Below are positions 15,826-24,887 of a stretch of 64,000 bases of DNA, in pieces (positions within the stretch are counted from its first letter, which is position 1; every line of letters begins with the position of its first letter). A model generated the notes under the pieces. It did no database searches and was not told the origin of the DNA. It saw only the letters and a program-made list of their open reading frames with translations. The stretch comes from Furfurilactobacillus rossiae DSM 15814 (GTDB taxonomy: Bacteria > Bacillota > Bacilli > Lactobacillales > Lactobacillaceae): assembly GCF_000428925.1 (NCBI RefSeq), contig NZ_AUAW01000001.1, forward strand, positions 1 to 64,000. The letters are read 5' to 3'. Made by a program: the position numbers and the translations under genes.

Positions 15826-16377
15826 ATGACAATTCGGTGTGCGTGGGGTCAAGAATCAGGGTTAATGCAGACCTACCATGACGTGGAATGGGGCAAGCCG
15901 CATCGTGATGATCATGACTTGTTTGAATTAATGTGTATGGAAATGTATCAAGCTGGACTATCGTGGCGCACGGTATTAAACAAGCGGGCAGCTTTTAATG
16001 AAGATTTTGATCGTTATGACATCAAAAAGGTGGCGAACATGACCGATGCAGATTGGCAGCCGTTCTTACAGGATGCTCGAATTATTCGTAATCGGGCTAA
16101 GCTGGCCGCAACGGTAAGCAATGCGCAAGCCTTCATCAAAGTTCAAAAAGAATTTGGGAGTTTTGCAACTTATTGGTGGGCATTTGTAAACAATCAGCCA
16201 CTTGTAAACAACGTGGCTACTGAAAATGATGTGCCTGCGAAGACAGCACTGTCTGTCAAAATTGCTAAGGATTTAAAGCGTCGAGGCTTTAAGTTTATGG
16301 GACCCGTGGCTGTCTACGCGTTTATGCAAGCCAGCGGACTTGTGAATGATCATCTTAATGATTGTGCGTTTAAATAG
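15826..16377 (+). CDS. tag: DNA-3-methyladenine glycosylase I
   Basis: 183 residues, the normal length of Tag. It removes 3-methyladenine from alkylated DNA in base excision repair. The N-terminus MTIRCAWGQ carries the Tag zinc Cys, and the C-terminus GPVAVYAFMQASGLVNDHLNDC carries the other zinc ligands (His and Cys). The segment YHDVEWGKPHRDDHDLFELM is the family signature around the catalytic Glu. ATG at 15826 chosen for GGGAGGTG upstream. Followed 71 nt later by a UvrA paralogue. Confidence 0.93.
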   Translation: MTIRCAWGQESGLMQTYHDVEWGKPHRDDHDLFELMCMEMYQAGLSWRTVLNKRAAFNEDFDRYDIKKVANMTDADWQPFLQDARIIRNRAKLAATVSNAQAFIKVQKEFGSFATYWWAFVNNQPLVNNVATENDVPAKTALSVKIAKDLKRRGFKFMGPVAVYAFMQASGLVNDHLNDCAFK

Positions 16378-16448
16378 CTTGGCTCCTTGTTGTAGCGTGC
16401 AAAAGGGATGACATCAAAGCTAAGAGATAATATAGGAGGAGTGATTAA

Positions 16449-18971
16449 ATGGCAATCCAGCATAAAGAAACGATTCCAGATAATATTGAAGTGCGTGGTG
16501 CACGAGTCAATAACCTTAAAAATGTGAATGTTGATATTCCGTTAAATGCGTTTGTCGCCATTACCGGGAGATCGGGCTCTGGGAAGTCCTCGCTGGCGAT
16601 GGGGGTATTATACGCTGAAGGGACACGGCGCTATTTAAACGCACTGTCTACATATACGCGACGGCGGATTAGTCAGGTCGGCGCGGCCAATGTTGAGTCG
16701 GTTCAATACTTGCCATCTGCATTAGCGCTGCGTCAACGACCACAGGTGCCAGGTGTTCGCTCAACAGTGGGTACAATGAGTGAGAGTCTAAATGTTTTAC
16801 GATTGATGTTTTCACGATTGGGGTCCACAGTCTGCCCAAACGGTCACCGTGTGCCACCGACTATTGAAGTGGCGGAAAATGATGGTTGGATTGTCTGTCC
16901 AACATGTGGCGTTCGATATCGTGGTCGTGGTGCCGAGGATTTTGCTTTTAATGCAGGCGGCGCATGTCCAACGTGTGGTGGGGTTGGTGAAGTTCGTCAA
17001 ATTGCTGCTGACCGGCTTATTGGGGATGAAAATCTCACTATCCGTGAGGGAGCCGTGGCGTCCTGGCACTTAGCTGGTCGCAACTTTATGCCGTTGGTAG
17101 CGGAAGCGGTGGGAATCCCCATCGATGTACCTTATAAGGACCTGCCTGATGAAGCAAAGGATTTAGTATTACATGGCAAAAAACAGCCTTACGCCATTAA
17201 CATTCCGAGTTCGAAGGGCAAAATCTTCCATATGGACAATGCAATGTACGAAAATGCCTTCAATGCCGTGGAAGATTCAATGGCCAACACGACTAACGAG
17301 CGGGCGATTGAACGGCTCAACAAGTTTTATGTGTTTGATACATGTCCAACGTGTCATGGCTCTCGTTTTGATCCAGCACTGTTAGACCAGCTTGTTGTAG
17401 GACACAACATTGCGGAAATTACCAAAATGGACTTGGATCAACTAATGAAGTTTGCGGATACGATTGTTCCGTGGTTACCCAAACGCGTTCAGCATTTAGG
17501 TACGGACCTGGTCAAAGAATTTAAAGACAGTTTGACGCCACTTACGGATTTGGGACTTAATTACCTGACGTTAGATCGTGCCGGTAACACATTGTCGACG
17601 GGTGAGTTGCAACGAATCCAATTAGGACGCACATTGCGCAGTGAAACCACAGGCGTTTTGTATGTTCTTGATGAACCCTCTGTCGGTTTGCACCCGGCTA
17701 ACGTTACTGGACTGATTAAAGTTTTCCATCAACTAGTTGAGCAGGGTAATTCACTGGTGGTTGTAGATCATGATGTTAGTATCATTGCGGCCGCCGACTA
17801 CGTTATCGAAATTGGCCCTGGAGCGGGGAAGCAAGGCGGACAGGTTGTCAATCATGGAACTGTTGCCACGATTCGTAAGCATGAGTCTTCCTTAATTGCG
17901 CCATTCTTAAATGGCACGGCACCAATTCGAGAACGGCCACAATTGACTGATAAACAGCTTTTTGCAAAGGGCAAATTATCAATTGAGGTAACCAATCGTT
18001 TTAATATTAGTGACGTTAAAGCGCAATTTCCCAAGAACCGGTTGTCTGTTGTGACGGGGATGTCTGGAGCTGGGAAAACAACGTTAGTGCTAGATAGTCT
18101 AATCCCTGGGATTCTTGCGGATGTTAAACATCAGCCACTGCCAAAACAGGTCAAACAGCTAGATCGAGCTAAGATTCATAATGTGGTCATGGTTGACTCT
18201 GTGCCAGTGGGTAAAAATGTCCGTTCAACCGTTGCGACTTACACGAGTGTGTTGGACACTGTTCGAAACTTATTTGCCAATACCAAAGAGGCACAAGAAA
18301 AGGGATGGACGGCCAGTCACTTTTCTTACAATTTAAATGATGGCGCCTGCCCACTATGTCATGGTACTGGCACAATAAGTATGGATGTTCAGTACTTACC
18401 AGATGTCGAGGAAATTTGTCCTCAATGCCACGGTCAACGCTATAATCAAGAAACATTAAGTGTGAAGTGGCACGATCTTTCGATTGCTGACATTCTGGCG
18501 TTATCCGTCGATGATGCACGTAACTTGTTTGTCGATGTACCAAGCGTAGCAAATACGTTGAGTGCTCTACATGACATGGGTCTAGGTTACCTTGAACTCG
18601 GTGAAAGCACCCCAACATTGTCCGGTGGTGAAGCACAGCGTTTGAAACTGGTATCACGGATGGGCCGTCGCCAGACCGGTACGTTATTTGTTTTTGATGA
18701 ACCGTCTGTGGGGCTTCATCCATTAGATATTCAGCAGTTGCTGCGGGTGTTTGATCAACTCATTAATGAGGGCGCCACAGTTATTGTGATCGAGCATGAT
18801 TTGGACGTCATGGCTAACGCTGACTACATTGTGGACATGGGTCCTGAAGGTGGTACGAAGGGTGGCCAGTTGGTCGCTGCTGGTACCCCAACCGAGGTAG
18901 CCCAAACGAAAGCTAGTGTAACAGGTCAGTATCTCAAGGAGAAACTGGCAGGTGGACCTGTCACGGCTTAA
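16449..18971 (+). CDS. UvrA-like ABC ATPase (UvrA2 class)
   Basis: 840 residues, about 100 shorter than true UvrA. It has two ABC ATPase halves: Walker [14 protein letters not shown] near residue 40 and [13 protein letters not shown] near residue 537, signatures LSTGELQR and LSGGEAQR, and Walker [11 protein letters not shown] and [10 protein letters not shown]. Cys-rich zinc modules are present ([31 protein letters not shown]). The shorter insertion after the first Walker A fits class II UvrA proteins lacking the UvrB-binding domain, which act in damage or drug tolerance. ATG follows AGGAGG. It neighbours tag, suggesting a DNA-damage pair. Not the housekeeping uvrA. Confidence 0.88.
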   Translation: MAIQHKETIPDNIEVRGARVNNLKNVNVDIPLNAFVAITGRSGSGKSSLAMGVLYAEGTRRYLNALSTYTRRRISQVGAANVESVQYLPSALALRQRPQVPGVRSTVGTMSESLNVLRLMFSRLGSTVCPNGHRVPPTIEVAENDGWIVCPTCGVRYRGRGAEDFAFNAGGACPTCGGVGEVRQIAADRLIGDENLTIREGAVASWHLAGRNFMPLVAEAVGIPIDVPYKDLPDEAKDLVLHGKKQPYAINIPSSKGKIFHMDNAMYENAFNAVEDSMANTTNERAIERLNKFYVFDTCPTCHGSRFDPALLDQLVVGHNIAEITKMDLDQLMKFADTIVPWLPKRVQHLGTDLVKEFKDSLTPLTDLGLNYLTLDRAGNTLSTGELQRIQLGRTLRSETTGVLYVLDEPSVGLHPANVTGLIKVFHQLVEQGNSLVVVDHDVSIIAAADYVIEIGPGAGKQGGQVVNHGTVATIRKHESSLIAPFLNGTAPIRERPQLTDKQLFAKGKLSIEVTNRFNISDVKAQFPKNRLSVVTGMSGAGKTTLVLDSLIPGILADVKHQPLPKQVKQLDRAKIHNVVMVDSVPVGKNVRSTVATYTSVLDTVRNLFANTKEAQEKGWTASHFSYNLNDGACPLCHGTGTISMDVQYLPDVEEICPQCHGQRYNQETLSVKWHDLSIADILALSVDDARNLFVDVPSVANTLSALHDMGLGYLELGESTPTLSGGEAQRLKLVSRMGRRQTGTLFVFDEPSVGLHPLDIQQLLRVFDQLINEGATVIVIEHDLDVMANADYIVDMGPEGGTKGGQLVAAGTPTEVAQTKASVTGQYLKEKLAGGPVTA

Positions 18972-19080
18972 TTTTCGGCTGTTGTTTGGAATTGATGTAG
19001 TCGCAGGTTTCATGTGGATGTCATTTAATATTTAACAATTTTTTGTAAATAGTCGGCTAAGTTGTGATAGAAGTGAAGCT

Positions 19081-19242
19081 GACCGGAAACAGAGTTCCAT
19101 GTCGGCAACACTTGGCGGCGAGAATTTGGCCGCTTAGTGTTGCGGGATGACTTATGAGACGTGTACTTCGGCTCATAATCAAGGTTAAAGACTCCGGGTT
19201 TCAGGAGGCTGAGACCGGTCCCCTGGAACGGCGTTTCCGGTC
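19081..19242 (-). ncRNA. Dispersed structured element, copy B
   Basis: 162 nt on the minus strand, the same length as copy A, between converging genes. Outer arms GACCGGAAAC-GTTCCA and TGGAAC-GTTTCCGGTC pair but differ in sequence from copy A beyond the GTTCC core. It contains GGGACCGGTCTCAG, a GAAA-loop hairpin, AGTCTTTAACCT, a second hairpin (TTATGAG with CTCATAA) and a third (GCAACACT with AGTGTTGC). Confidence 0.6.
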
Positions 19243-19308
19243 GGCGTAACCGCATAATCCGGATCGCCAGTCATTTAAGCGTTTTAAAACTTAAGGCGGC
19301 ATAAACAA

Positions 19309-19346
19309 AAAGAGGAGCTTTCCGAAAAAATTGAAGGCTCCTCTTT
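19309..19346 (-). terminator. Terminator of the following membrane-protein gene
   Basis: On the minus strand AAAGAGGAGC and GCTCCTCTTT form a stem followed by TTGTTTAT, 23 nt after the stop of the gene at 19369-20118. Confidence 0.85.
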
Positions 19347-19368
19347 CAATTAATTAGCAGTCAATAAA

Positions 19369-20118
19369 CTAAGCAAAAACTAAGATTAAATAGGCGAGCA
19401 GTTCGAGCACGATGTAAACTGCAGCCGTATATTGTGCTTTTAGATTAGGGTAGTTGATACTAAACCAGAACGTTATAATCACAACCGCCATCGCCAACAC
19501 ACCTAGCAAAGAAAAATGAAAGAATAAAATGGCTGCGATTAACAGCACACCGGTTACCGCAGTAGCGATGACACGTCGTTTGCCTTCAGTTTCAAAAATT
19601 GGCATCATAAAAAACAATTGACAGGCCACCAACGGAATTAGCTGGATTAAAAAGGTCATTGAAAGAAAACGGTTTTGGAAAAAGAAAATGGCGCTACTGA
19701 TGGGAAAAGTTGACAGTAAGGCGTAAATGATGAGCCCCCAAATGTTTTGTAAGTTCAACCAGCGCATTTCGACCACTAACCAAAAGCCCGAGAACATGAG
19801 TAACATGATCAGAATTTCTAAGTTACCACGAATGATGCCAGAGAAGGCCAGAATTAGACTGATCAAAATGGGGACGTGCGCCCATAACGATTTAAAGTTG
19901 GCCTGAAACATTAAAAAAGTTGTGAGACTCATGACGATTGTATAAGCCAATAACAGTAGTTGATTGCCATGAAAGGCAGCGCCCGTAAGTCGGCCGTAAT
20001 GAATCGGAAAGCTCCACCAGATAATGTTTTGGGCAATTGTGAAGATAAGCAGTGGTTGCCAAGGCATGTTGTCAAAAAAACTTGTGGCATGACGCTGTTT
20101 GCGAGTTTGCGTGGGCAT
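19369..20118 (-). CDS. Polytopic membrane protein, unknown function
   Basis: 249 residues; start at 20118 chosen because AGAAAGGAGG precedes it (an earlier in-frame codon would overlap that site). A short basic N-terminus (MPTQTRKQRH) is followed by about eight hydrophobic helices with few charged residues. No family recognised. It stands alone and diverges from the riboswitch-controlled metK. Confidence 0.75.
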   Translation of the reverse strand: MPTQTRKQRHATSFFDNMPWQPLLIFTIAQNIIWWSFPIHYGRLTGAAFHGNQLLLLAYTIVMSLTTFLMFQANFKSLWAHVPILISLILAFSGIIRGNLEILIMLLMFSGFWLVVEMRWLNLQNIWGLIIYALLSTFPISSAIFFFQNRFLSMTFLIQLIPLVACQLFFMMPIFETEGKRRVIATAVTGVLLIAAILFFHFSLLGVLAMAVVIITFWFSINYPNLKAQYTAAVYIVLELLAYLILVFA

Positions 20119-20231
20119 AAGGGCCTCCTTTCTCAAAATGACATAATATGTTTCTATGCTAATCAACTTTATGAGCGGGGTCAACGAAATCACGTCTTTT
20201 TAACCGGTTAGTAACGTGTTACCATAAGTAA

Positions 20232-20352
20232 GTTATGAGTTTCGTTCCCGATAGGATAAACAGGGAACAGTTACGTCAAATTCTGATGATGTAACGGTTC
20301 TTTTTGTTTAGAGGCCTTGTAACCGGAATTTATTAGATGGGGGAAATCTTTT
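20232..20352 (+). promoter_or_regulatory. SMK-box (SAM-III) riboswitch of metK
   Basis: The leader matches the Lactobacillales SMK box: GTTCCCGATAGGAT (20244-20257), GCCTTGTAACCGGAAT (20315-20330) and the ribosome site GGGGGA (20339-20344). P1 pairs GTTATGAG (20232-20239) with CTTGTAAC (20316-20323). When SAM is bound the GTTCCC strand sequesters GGGGGA and blocks translation, giving feedback on SAM synthesis. The peripheral hairpin (TTAC...GTAA, about 20271-20294) is longer than in the Enterococcus faecalis prototype. Confidence 0.88.
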
Positions 20353-21570
20353 ATGCAAGAACGTCATTTATTTACTTCTGAATCTGTTTCAGAAGGACAT
20401 CCGGATAAAATCGCTGATCAAATTAGTGATTCAATTTTGGATGCAATTTTAGCTCAGGACCCACAAGCGCGTGTGGCCTGTGAAACGTCTGTTACTACTG
20501 GGCTCGTCCTCGTGTTTGGTGAAATTTCCACCTCCGCATACGTTGATATTCAAAAAACAGTGCGGGACACGATTAAGGAGATTGGCTACACCGATGCTAA
20601 GCTTGGTTTTGATGGCGACACATGTGCCGTCCTTGTCGCAATCGATGAACAGTCACCTGATATTGCACAGGGTGTTGACGATGCCTTAGAGCGTCGCGAA
20701 GGTGATGAAGATCCACTGGACAAGATTGGTGCTGGTGACCAAGGCATGATGTTTGGCTATGCGATTGATGAAACACCTGAATTGATGCCATTGCCAATTG
20801 CTTTGAGTCATGCGTTAATGCGTAAGATTGCGCAGTTACGTAAGGACGGTGTCATTGATTACTTACGGCCGGATGCTAAGGCACAAGTGACCGTTGAATA
20901 CGATGATGATGGTAAACCAGTCCGTGTTGACACAGTGGTGCTTTCCACGCAGCACAACCCCGACGTTGAGCTGGATCAAATTCGCCATGATGTGATTGAA
21001 CAGGTAATCAAGGCGGTTATTCCGGCTCGTTATCTGGATGACGACACGAAGTATTTGGTTAACCCAACTGGTCGCTTTGTTATTGGTGGCCCTCAAGGGG
21101 ACGCTGGCTTAACTGGTCGGAAAGTTATCGTGGATACGTACGGTGGTTTTGCTCGTCACGGCGGTGGTGCATTCTCTGGTAAGGACGCGACTAAAGTGGA
21201 TCGGTCTGCTTCATACGCTGCGCGGTATATTGCTAAAAATATTGTTGCTGCCGGCATGGCTCACCGTGTTGAAGTTCAGTTGGCATATGCAATTGGTGTA
21301 GCGCAACCAGTTTCTATCTCCGTTGATACGTTTGGAACTGGCAACGTGTCTGAACAAGCGTTGACTGCGGCAATTCGGAAAGTCTTTGACTTGCGCCCTG
21401 CTGGTATCATCAAGATGCTGGATCTCCAACGGCCAATTTACAAACAAACGGCCGTTTATGGTCACTTTGGTCGTCCTGATTTGGATTTGCCATGGGAAAA
21501 GACCGATAAGATTGATGCATTGAAGCAAGCTGTTGCTGACGCAGATGTTGTTGTCAACGAAAGCAAGTAG
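20353..21570 (+). CDS. metK: S-adenosylmethionine synthetase
   Basis: 405 residues. It makes SAM from methionine and ATP. Family signatures are clear: [13 protein letters not shown] at the N-terminus (His in GHPDK binds ATP phosphate), [12 protein letters not shown] near residue 119 and GGGAFSGKD near residue 275 (P-loop-like lysine). Start fixed by the GGGGGA site that also belongs to the SMK box. Monocistronic with its own terminator. Together with the LuxS/MetE-like operon at 54.7-57.3 kb it forms the methyl cycle. Confidence 0.96.
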   Translation: MQERHLFTSESVSEGHPDKIADQISDSILDAILAQDPQARVACETSVTTGLVLVFGEISTSAYVDIQKTVRDTIKEIGYTDAKLGFDGDTCAVLVAIDEQSPDIAQGVDDALERREGDEDPLDKIGAGDQGMMFGYAIDETPELMPLPIALSHALMRKIAQLRKDGVIDYLRPDAKAQVTVEYDDDGKPVRVDTVVLSTQHNPDVELDQIRHDVIEQVIKAVIPARYLDDDTKYLVNPTGRFVIGGPQGDAGLTGRKVIVDTYGGFARHGGGAFSGKDATKVDRSASYAARYIAKNIVAAGMAHRVEVQLAYAIGVAQPVSISVDTFGTGNVSEQALTAAIRKVFDLRPAGIIKMLDLQRPIYKQTAVYGHFGRPDLDLPWEKTDKIDALKQAVADADVVVNESK

Positions 21571-21591
21571 TTATTTAATTAACACAATAGC

Positions 21592-21644
21592 AAGACTCCC
21601 GGTGGACTGGATTACGATCACACAGACACCTGGAGTCTTTTTTT
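21592..21644 (+). terminator. Terminator of metK
   Basis: GACTCCCGGTG pairs with CACCTGGAGTC (one mismatch) followed by TTTTTTTT. Confidence 0.88.
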
Positions 21645-21674
21645 GTAAAAAACATAGCTAAAAAGGAATACACA

Positions 21675-23138
21675 ATGAAAAATAATAAAACCAATGTTGT
21701 GTTGGTAACCATTGCACTGTTTGTGGCGACGTTTATGTCGGCAGTCGAGGGGACAATTGTGTCTACAGCGATGCCCACCATTGTAGGTGAACTGCACGGT
21801 GTGACCTTAATGAACTGGATCTTTTCAATTTATCTACTAACGAATTCGTTGGCTACGCCGATTTATGGCAAACTGTCTGATCGGATCGGCCGTAAACCGG
21901 TATTTTTGTTCGGGCTGGCTGTGTTTACGTTTGGTTCAATGATGAGCGGTCTTTCCAACTCTATGCTGACACTGATTTTATGGCGTGCTGTGCAAGGCAT
22001 TGGGGCCGGAACGATTATGCCGGTTTCCTTTACGATCATTGCCGATATTTATCCATTTGAGAAACGGGCACAAATCATGGGACTGAATGGTTCGGCATGG
22101 GGCATTGCTTCGGTCGTCGCGCCGTTACTGGGTGGTTTTATCGTAGATCAGTTAAGTTGGCATTGGGTTTTCTTCATTAATATTCCGATTGGGCTCATTA
22201 CGATGCTACTAATCGCACTGTATTTGCACGAGCCTAAACAAGCGGCAGCTTCCAGTCCGTTAGATGTTGCAGGTAGTGTCTGGCTGTCGGTTGCCTTATT
22301 GGGGCTAATGTATGGTTTTCAAGTGGTGGGCGAGCGACACAGCAACCTGTTGATTGTTGCTGGCTGTTTTATTATTGCAGCAGTTGGGTTATGGTTATTC
22401 ATCCGCCAAGAACGTCGTGCTAGTGATCCGATTATCGATCTCAGCTTGTTTAGCAACCGGACTTTTGTGATTCAAAACGGTGTGGCTGCGCTCATTTCTG
22501 GTTTTCTGATTTGTTTTAACGTTTATATTCCAACGTGGACTCAGGGATTATTAGGACTACAGGCTGCTCAGGCCGGGTTTGCGGTTACACCCAGTTCAGT
22601 GATGTGGATCGTCGGTTCGTTTATTGCGGGCCGAGTTATCGGCAAATTACGGCCACAAAAGATTTTGTTTGCCAGTATTACAACCGTGTTAATTGGCGCA
22701 ATTATCTTGGTTTTACTGCCAGGGCAAACGCCATTCTGGGGATTTTTGTTAATTTCAGCAGAACTCGGTGTTGGTTTTGGACTAACTATTACCAGTACCA
22801 CGGTGACAACACAACACTTAGTTGATCCAGCGATTATTGGGATGGCGACATCCTTCAACACGTTAGCACGGAGCTTGGCGCAGACAATTATGTTGGCCGT
22901 TTACGGCATCGTGATGAACGCAACCTTGGCACATGGGGTGGCACGGAATCACGACATCAATTTACGCATGCTTAACGCGTTGATTAATCCGCATACCGCG
23001 AAAAATTTACCAGTTGCATTATTACCAACTTTGCGGCGTGTATTGGCCAGTGGTGTTCATAACGTATTCTTGGTGGCATTATTGCTAGTCATTGTTGCAC
23101 TGTTAGTCAACGCTTTTGATCACCGAAAAATAAGATAA
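21675..23138 (+). CDS. MFS multidrug exporter (DHA2, EmrB/QacA type)
   Basis: 487 residues with about 14 hydrophobic helices. DHA2 proton antiporters pump drugs out of the cell. Motif A (GKLSDRIGRKPVF) lies between helices 2 and 3, motif B (LILWRAVQGIGAG) near residue 105, and antiporter motif C (GSAWGIASVVAPLLGG) near residue 153. The first helix contains the typical FMSAVEGTIVSTAMPTI. A MarR-family regulator follows 121 nt downstream in the same direction and is the likely controller. Confidence 0.88.
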   Translation: MKNNKTNVVLVTIALFVATFMSAVEGTIVSTAMPTIVGELHGVTLMNWIFSIYLLTNSLATPIYGKLSDRIGRKPVFLFGLAVFTFGSMMSGLSNSMLTLILWRAVQGIGAGTIMPVSFTIIADIYPFEKRAQIMGLNGSAWGIASVVAPLLGGFIVDQLSWHWVFFINIPIGLITMLLIALYLHEPKQAAASSPLDVAGSVWLSVALLGLMYGFQVVGERHSNLLIVAGCFIIAAVGLWLFIRQERRASDPIIDLSLFSNRTFVIQNGVAALISGFLICFNVYIPTWTQGLLGLQAAQAGFAVTPSSVMWIVGSFIAGRVIGKLRPQKILFASITTVLIGAIILVLLPGQTPFWGFLLISAELGVGFGLTITSTTVTTQHLVDPAIIGMATSFNTLARSLAQTIMLAVYGIVMNATLAHGVARNHDINLRMLNALINPHTAKNLPVALLPTLRRVLASGVHNVFLVALLLVIVALLVNAFDHRKIR

Positions 23139-23259
23139 AAATGTTTAACAGTTAAGTGTATCGATATTTATTTTCTGAAATTGCTTTTTTTTGATTACTC
23201 TATGGGAACAATATGTTATGCTTTCAACAGTTAAACGGATTGTTGAATTGGGTGGAAAC

Positions 23260-23748
23260 ATGACAGAAAAAAAGCAAGACTTAGAGTTAATGCAAGGCTA
23301 CATTGAAGAATACTTGTTTGTGGGCAAGTATTTAAACGAATTTGCCTCCGGACCAGCGAGTGATTTTGGAATGTCGTTTGATCAATGGTTGATTTTGACT
23401 GAAATTGCGCAGGCAGAAACACTGTTAAGCGTAATGGATCTGGCCGACATGCACCGTGTTACTCGGAGTGCAATTTCCCGTCAAGTTGCGGGATTACTTA
23501 AACAAGACTATGTCTACGAGGAAGATGACATGGCTGACCGTCGTCACAAGACACTTCACTTAACGCCTAAGGGTAGTGAAGTTGAGACTAAGTTATGGGA
23601 TGTTGCCCAGGACCGTTTCAAAGGTTGGCTGGACGTTTTTGGTCGCGGTAAATTCCAAGAGACACTTGATTTCATTCGTGATTTCGAAGAAAAAATCGTG
23701 CAACGTGATCGTTGGGGGTCACGAATCAAGAAGTCTCACGAAGGTTGA
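23260..23748 (+). CDS. MarR-family transcriptional regulator
   Basis: 162 residues; ATG at 23260 chosen with GGGTGG upstream. A winged helix is seen in residues about 50-115: LSVMDLADMHRVTRSAISRQ is the recognition helix-turn-helix and YEEDDMADRRHKTLHLTPKG the wing, both typical of MarR. MarR dimers bind palindromes and are released by small ligands. Adjacent to the MFS exporter. A weak extended -10 (TGTTATGCT, about 23213-23221) may drive it. Confidence 0.88.
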   Translation: MTEKKQDLELMQGYIEEYLFVGKYLNEFASGPASDFGMSFDQWLILTEIAQAETLLSVMDLADMHRVTRSAISRQVAGLLKQDYVYEEDDMADRRHKTLHLTPKGSEVETKLWDVAQDRFKGWLDVFGRGKFQETLDFIRDFEEKIVQRDRWGSRIKKSHEG

Positions 23749-23760
23749 TTGCTAAGCATT

Positions 23761-23815
23761 AAAATAAGGTCGTTGATGGTAACTAATGGATTAGTTATCG
23801 TCAACGACCTTATTT
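23761..23815. terminator. Bidirectional terminator between marR and the PAP2 gene
   Basis: AAATAAGGTCGTTGA pairs with TCAACGACCTTATTT and inner GTAACTAAT with ATTAGTTA; a long stem serving both converging genes. Confidence 0.88.
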
Positions 23816-24464
23816 ATCGTTTTGCATGAATCGAAGTTGTTTTGAAAAAGAGGTATCGTGACATGAGTAATTCGGACCAGGCGAGGGCGCTTCCGGCCAA
23901 AACATCACTAGGAAAATGAACGCCGAGGTACACGCGACTGAGACAAATAGTAATAATGAGTAATGTTAGTAGTGTGTTAAAAGCGGCCCGTAAATGCAAC
24001 CGGTCAACATACAGATTACACAGAATAATCAGTGAGCCATACATCAACGTGACATTCATTGAGTGACCACTAGGAAAACTAAATCCTCCAGCGGCCACTA
24101 AATGCGTAATGATTGGTCGTGGTCGTTCAACCAAGCTTTTAAGAATCGTATTTACAGCAAGGGCAAATACGCCAACATTAACAAAGAAGAAAACAGCGCC
24201 TTGATATTTCTTTCGCCACCAGAGGCCGAGTGAAAAGACGACCATCACGATCATAGTAAATTTTACATTGCCGAGCCTTGTTATATTGCGAAAGAACCAC
24301 GTTCGTTCCTCAGTCACTGGGTGGCGGACAATATGGGTGCCGAATTGATCGAGTTGATGCAGCCAGCTTGCATCCGTTACGACACCGGCTAATAGGATTA
24401 GAAAAATAATAAAACAAATAATGGCAACGAGATTTCTGACGCGTTGCCAGTGTGTTTGTGACAA
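23814..24464 (-). CDS. PAP2-family membrane phosphatase
   Basis: 216 residues, about six transmembrane helices. The three acid-phosphatase motifs are present: K-SLVERPRP near residue 108, FPSGHS near residue 128 (catalytic His) and SRVYLGVHFPSDV near residue 173 (His nucleophile with Asp). Such enzymes dephosphorylate undecaprenyl diphosphate or other lipid phosphates on the outer membrane face; which lipid is not readable. Diverges from leuS, separated by the T-box region. Confidence 0.9.
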   Translation of the reverse strand: MSQTHWQRVRNLVAIICFIIFLILLAGVVTDASWLHQLDQFGTHIVRHPVTEERTWFFRNITRLGNVKFTMIVMVVFSLGLWWRKKYQGAVFFFVNVGVFALAVNTILKSLVERPRPIITHLVAAGGFSFPSGHSMNVTLMYGSLIILCNLYVDRLHLRAAFNTLLTLLIITICLSRVYLGVHFPSDVLAGSALAWSELLMSRYLFFKTTSIHAKR

Positions 24465-24531
24465 AACAAAGATAGTGATGACCTCCGAAGTTGTTTTAAA
24501 GCCAGTATAGCATTCTCAAGCGGATGCTGAC

Positions 24532-24560
24532 TTGTAATGTCACGCGTATTTTGCTATGCT
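24532..24560 (+). promoter_or_regulatory. Promoter of the leuS T-box transcript
   Basis: TTGTAA and TATGCT separated by 17 nt, directly upstream of the T-box leader. Confidence 0.6.
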
Positions 24561-24574
24561 ATGAACAATATTTT

Positions 24575-24858
24575 AACAAGTAAAAGTGACGGATTAGTAG
24601 TTGTGTCGTGATCTTAAGCGAGCTGACGGGTGGTGCGAGTCAGTGTTGACGACAGAATGAACTCACCGATAATCACTAAGATGGTGAACGGCGTTATCAT
24701 AACGCCAGTAGCTGTTTTCGTTTGTCAGCGTTACCGACCTTAAGTGTTTACCATAATTGTTGTGGTAAGAAGATAGGTGGTACCGCGATCCGCATCGTCC
24801 TATCGGTTGTCGTTATTGATTTAACAGTGACGATAATCGACAGGGCGTTTTTTATTTG
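24575..24858 (+). promoter_or_regulatory. T-box leader of leuS (specifier CTC, Leu)
   Basis: A tRNA-sensing leader. The T-box core AGGTGGTACCGCG is at 24775-24787. In stem I the codon CTC (24662-24664) is followed by ACC in the position used by specifier codons, matching tRNA-Leu(GAG). The terminator CGTCCTATCG... with CGACAGGGCG then TTTTTT ends at about 24857. Uncharged tRNA-Leu would favour the antiterminator and switch on leuS. Confidence 0.9.
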
Positions 24859-24887
24859 TTAATTAATTTTTTCTGGGAGGGCAAAAC

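Noticed and set aside
16449-18971. Housekeeping uvrA
   Set aside because: The protein is about 100 residues too short, lacks the UvrB-binding insert and is not next to uvrB.
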